DNA of 64,000 bases from NCBI RefSeq assembly GCF_007004765.1, contig NZ_VIKR01000001.1, positions 682,001-746,000 on the forward strand, in the 5' to 3' direction. This DNA is from Aliikangiella marina. GTDB lineage: Bacteria > Pseudomonadota > Gammaproteobacteria > Enterobacterales > Kangiellaceae. A program made the translations under genes and the position numbers. Shown in pieces: positions 61,377-64,000 of the stretch. Position 1 is the stretch's first letter, and every line of letters begins with the position of its first letter. The notes under the pieces were generated by a model. It made no database searches. It was not told the DNA's origin and saw nothing but the letters and a program-made list of their open reading frames with translations.

Positions 61377-63038
61377 ATGGAAAAAGTCTGGTTTGACTCT
61401 TACCCTGAAGGCGTCGCTCAGGAAATCGACGCTGGAACATATGAGTCTATTTCACAAATATTCGATGAATCGGTAGCGAAATTCGGCGATCGTCCTGCAT
61501 TTCACAACATGGGGACGACGCTTACCTACAAAGAGCTTGATCAACTCGCCACTCAATTTGCTGCCTATTTACAGAAAACACTCGGTATGCAACCAGGCGA
61601 CCGTATCGCAATTATGATGCCCAATTTGCTTCAGTACCCAATTGCCATGTTTGGTGCATTTAAGGCCGGTCTGACAGTCATTAATGTGAACCCGTTATAT
61701 ACGGCGAGAGAACTCAAACATCAACTCAACGATGCTAACGCAGATGCAATTTTAATCGTTGCAAATTTTGCCCATACGTTGCAAGAAGTGATCAAGGAAA
61801 CGCCAGTCAAGCATGTAATCGTCACACAATTGGGTGATGCTTTGAGTGGCATTAAGTCGCATATCGTGAATTTCGTGGTGAAGTATATTAAGAAAATGGT
61901 TCCCGCGTTTGATTTACCTGGGGCTATCCCATTTAAAAAAGTGGTTTCGCAAGGGGCTGGATTAAGTTTAGATAAAGCAGAGTTAACCCAAAAAGATATC
62001 GCGTTCCTCCAATATACGGGCGGTACAACAGGCGTTGCTAAAGGCGCTGTTCTTACCCATAGAAATATCGTAGCCAATATTATGCAAGCGCACGCATGGC
62101 TTTCAAAAATTTTGAGAGAGGGTGAAGAAGTTATCATCACTGCGTTGCCTCTTTACCATATCTTTTCGTTGACTGCCAATTGCATGGTATTTACCAAAAT
62201 TGGTGGAACCAATATTTTAATTACCAATCCAAGAGACATGCCTGGCTTTGTTGATGAATTGTCGAAGCATCAATTCACTGCGATAACCGGGGTCAATACG
62301 CTTTTTAATGGCTTGCTTAACACTCCAGGCTTTAGTGACTTAGATTTCAGCACTTTGCGAATGACGCTCGGCGGCGGTATGGCGGTTCAAGAAGCGGTTG
62401 CTAAAGAGTGGCATAAAGTGACTGGAATCCCACTTCTAGAAGCCTATGGATTGACAGAAACTTCGCCTGCGGTTTGTATGAATCCGATGAATGCGACCGA
62501 ATACAACGGAACGATTGGACTTCCTATAAGTAGTACAGAAGTAATGATTCGCGATGATCAAGGTAATGAAGTGCCGTTAGGTGAACCAGGCGAACTTTGC
62601 GTTCGCGGTCCGCAGGTAATGCGAGGGTATTTAGATCGTCCTGAAGAAACGGCGAAAGTACTCGATGAAGATGGCTGGTTCTCGACTGGTGATGTTGCCG
62701 TGATGGATGACAAAGGTTATTGTAAAATTGTCGACCGCAAGAAAGATATGATTCTTGTTTCGGGTTTTAATGTTTATCCTAACGAAATTGAAGATGTGGT
62801 TGTTTCTAACGAGAAAGTTCTTGAAGTTGCGGCAGTAGGGATTCCTTCAGAAACTAGCGGGGAAGTTGTGAAATTATTCGTTGTGAAAAAAGATCCCTCA
62901 TTAACCGAAGAAGAACTAAAAGCTTTTTGTAAAGAGAACTTGACGGGATATAAATGCCCGAAAGCTATTGAGTTTAGAGATGATTTGCCAAAGACGAATG
63001 TTGGAAAAATTCTCAGAAGAGAGTTACGCGAAAATTAG
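61377..63038 (+). CDS. fadD: Long-chain fatty-acid CoA ligase
   Basis: The 553-residue AMP-forming acyl-CoA synthetase activates fatty acids for beta-oxidation. It starts [16 protein letters not shown], as E. coli FadD does. The ATP motif is [16 protein letters not shown], then [12 protein letters not shown], the adenylate motif [10 protein letters not shown], the fatty-acyl signature [17 protein letters not shown] and the catalytic C-terminal lysine in [24 protein letters not shown] lies just before the ATG. rnd follows, as in E. coli. The leader region has a TATATT at 61284 that may be a -10, but no clear FadR site. Confidence 0.95.
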   Translation: MEKVWFDSYPEGVAQEIDAGTYESISQIFDESVAKFGDRPAFHNMGTTLTYKELDQLATQFAAYLQKTLGMQPGDRIAIMMPNLLQYPIAMFGAFKAGLTVINVNPLYTARELKHQLNDANADAILIVANFAHTLQEVIKETPVKHVIVTQLGDALSGIKSHIVNFVVKYIKKMVPAFDLPGAIPFKKVVSQGAGLSLDKAELTQKDIAFLQYTGGTTGVAKGAVLTHRNIVANIMQAHAWLSKILREGEEVIITALPLYHIFSLTANCMVFTKIGGTNILITNPRDMPGFVDELSKHQFTAITGVNTLFNGLLNTPGFSDLDFSTLRMTLGGGMAVQEAVAKEWHKVTGIPLLEAYGLTETSPAVCMNPMNATEYNGTIGLPISSTEVMIRDDQGNEVPLGEPGELCVRGPQVMRGYLDRPEETAKVLDEDGWFSTGDVAVMDDKGYCKIVDRKKDMILVSGFNVYPNEIEDVVVSNEKVLEVAAVGIPSETSGEVVKLFVVKKDPSLTEEELKAFCKENLTGYKCPKAIEFRDDLPKTNVGKILRRELREN

Positions 63039-63075
63039 TCGATATCCACAGTCTCAGTTTTATACGTTTGATGCC

Positions 63076-63094
63076 CGCCAACGTCCAGTTGGCG
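63076..63094 (+). repeat. Hairpin between fadD and rnd
   Basis: CGCCAAC/GTTGGCG is a perfect 7-bp stem around loop GTCCA. No T tract follows. It may mark mRNA processing or attenuation between fadD and rnd; its effect is unknown. Confidence 0.4.
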
Positions 63095-63166
63095 CAGTGA
63101 GTATGTCGCGGCGACCCGCATCACAAAATGCAGTAAGCCGCATATTTTTTGGAATGAAACATAGTC

Positions 63167-64000
63167 TTGAATAGCCATATAGTCGATTCAGTTGGCGAAA
63201 TAAAAGTTGAGTGGATTGTTGAAAATACAAAGTTTGAAGCTGCAATTCATGAATGGCAAAAAGCGGCTTATTTAGCGATTGACACTGAGTTTGAAAGGCG
63301 CACTACCTATTTTCCAAAATTTGCTTTGTTACAAGTGTTTGATGGTAAAACCATTTCAATTGTCGACCCGCTTAAAGTTGAAGTAACTGCTGCTTTTAGA
63401 GCCTTGCTCGCAGATCCCGAAATACCCAAAATACTTCACTCATCCAAAGAAGATCTAGAAGTATTTTATGATTCGTGGCGCTGCGAGATTGCTGGCTTAT
63501 TCGATACTCAAGTTGCTTATGGATTTTTGACAGGCGAAACATCCGTCGGCTACGCAAACTTAGTTGAAAAAGTTTGTCAAAAACGAGTTGCAAAGTCAGC
63601 AACTCAATCAGACTGGATGAAACGTCCTTTGAGTGATGAGCAAATTCAGTATGCTGCAGAAGATGTCCTTTATTTACCCAAGTTGTATTTATTTTTATCG
63701 GAAGCGCTAACCGGCCATCCTGCAGAGAATTTATTTCAATCGGATTGTGAGGAAATGGCTGCGTTAGTCAAGCTGCAGCCTGACTTTGATAACGATTATC
63801 GTAGTGCCAAAGAAGTTTATCGGCTTGACGAAACCCAGCTGTCTCTTTTTAAGTTACTCTATCAATGGCGAGAAGAGGTCGCGGTGACACAAAACCGTAC
63901 TCGAAATCACATCGCGAAAGATGTTGTGCTGGTTAAAATTGCGATGGCCAAACCTCGTAGTCTGAACTATCTTCGTCAATTAGATGGGATGCATCCGAGT
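63167..64000 (+). CDS. rnd: Ribonuclease D, 3' end cut by window
   Basis: RNase D trims 3' ends of tRNA precursors. The open frame begins after a TGA at 63155-63157 and has no ATG, so TTG at 63167 is the only sensible start; a GGAA lies about 12 bases upstream. The 278 visible codons have the DEDDy exonuclease motifs: AIDTEFERRTTYFPKFALLQ, HSSKEDLEVFYD and QYAAEDVLYLPKLY with the catalytic tyrosine and aspartate. The next part, LFKLLYQWREEVAVTQNR, begins the HRDC region. The gene lies 128 bp after fadD, as in enterobacteria. About 100 C-terminal residues lie outside the window. Confidence 0.93.
   Translation, partial: MNSHIVDSVGEIKVEWIVENTKFEAAIHEWQKAAYLAIDTEFERRTTYFPKFALLQVFDGKTISIVDPLKVEVTAAFRALLADPEIPKILHSSKEDLEVFYDSWRCEIAGLFDTQVAYGFLTGETSVGYANLVEKVCQKRVAKSATQSDWMKRPLSDEQIQYAAEDVLYLPKLYLFLSEALTGHPAENLFQSDCEEMAALVKLQPDFDNDYRSAKEVYRLDETQLSLFKLLYQWREEVAVTQNRTRNHIAKDVVLVKIAMAKPRSLNYLRQLDGMHPS

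Noticed and set aside
62968-63174. 68-codon frame between fadD and rnd
   Set aside because: It begins inside fadD in another frame and ends in the rnd start region; no domain is seen.

Overview
The window is a continuous stretch of chromosome from a moderately AT-rich, Gram-negative gammaproteobacterium. The signs are the BAM-complex lipoprotein gene bamC directly after dapA, miaE, fimV, truA followed by accD, fadD followed by rnd, a DUF416 (YjaG) gene, and two proteins with GlyGly-CTERM sorting tails. A Na+-pumping oxaloacetate decarboxylase (oadGAB), a Na+:alanine-type symporter and the overall gene set suggest a marine heterotroph. A member of the Kangiellaceae is my best guess, but this is inference only. 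I saw no tRNA, rRNA, prophage, insertion sequence or CRISPR array.

Layout. 0-4.7 kb: glutamate synthase gltB (5' end outside the window) and gltD. 4.7-12.5 kb: a MaoC-type hydratase, a 665-bp intergenic stretch with an inverted repeat and 16-bp tandem repeats, a membrane zinc peptidase, a lipoprotein, a DUF1631 protein, a hexapeptide acetyltransferase, DUF416 and a periplasmic-sensor diguanylate cyclase. 12.8-22.6 kb: a TonB-dependent receptor, then a membrane-fusion lipoprotein and two RND permeases. 22.6-33.7 kb: an exported cyclophilin with GlyGly-CTERM, a GATase1 protein, two transport/hydrolase genes, an M61 peptidase, xthA, an overlapping aminotransferase/omega-amidase pair, a kelch protein and a fructosamine-kinase-like protein. 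33.7-37.7 kb: the MoxR-DUF58-transglutaminase operon. 37.8-41.4 kb: miaE, then dapA-bamC-MBL hydrolase. 41.4-44.1 kb: two paralogous chalcone-isomerase-like exported proteins in divergent orientation, one fused to a TonB C-terminal domain. 44.2-48 kb: a saccharopine-reductase-like enzyme, a 2-Cys peroxiredoxin, and a cytochrome c/Calx-beta/GlyGly-CTERM protein. 48.2-53.6 kb: oadGAB, a pentapeptide protein and an AGCS symporter with an unusual extramembrane insertion. 54-64 kb: fimV, truA, accD, a BaiN-type flavoprotein, a ComFB-like protein, an alpha/beta hydrolase, fadD and rnd (3' end outside the window).

Connections. Nitrogen and amino-acid flow is served by GltBD, DapA, the saccharopine-type enzyme, the YbdL/YafV-type pair and the alanine symporter. 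Sodium bioenergetics is suggested by OadGAB next to the AGCS carrier. Envelope functions are BamC, FimV, the RND exporter, the TonB receptor and the GlyGly-CTERM proteins. Fatty-acid metabolism is represented by AccD, FadD and the MaoC protein. Several proteins belong to families linked to cyclic-di-GMP or surface behaviour (GGDEF, ComFB, DUF1631, FimV).

Many genes begin with TTG or GTG rather than ATG (for example dapA, bamC, the MBL gene, the AGCS symporter, rnd). Where an in-frame ATG with a good ribosome binding site sits inside a longer open frame, I moved the start. The least explained objects are the chalcone-isomerase-like/TonB pair with its long GGA-rich intergenic leader, and the cytochrome/Calx-beta surface protein.
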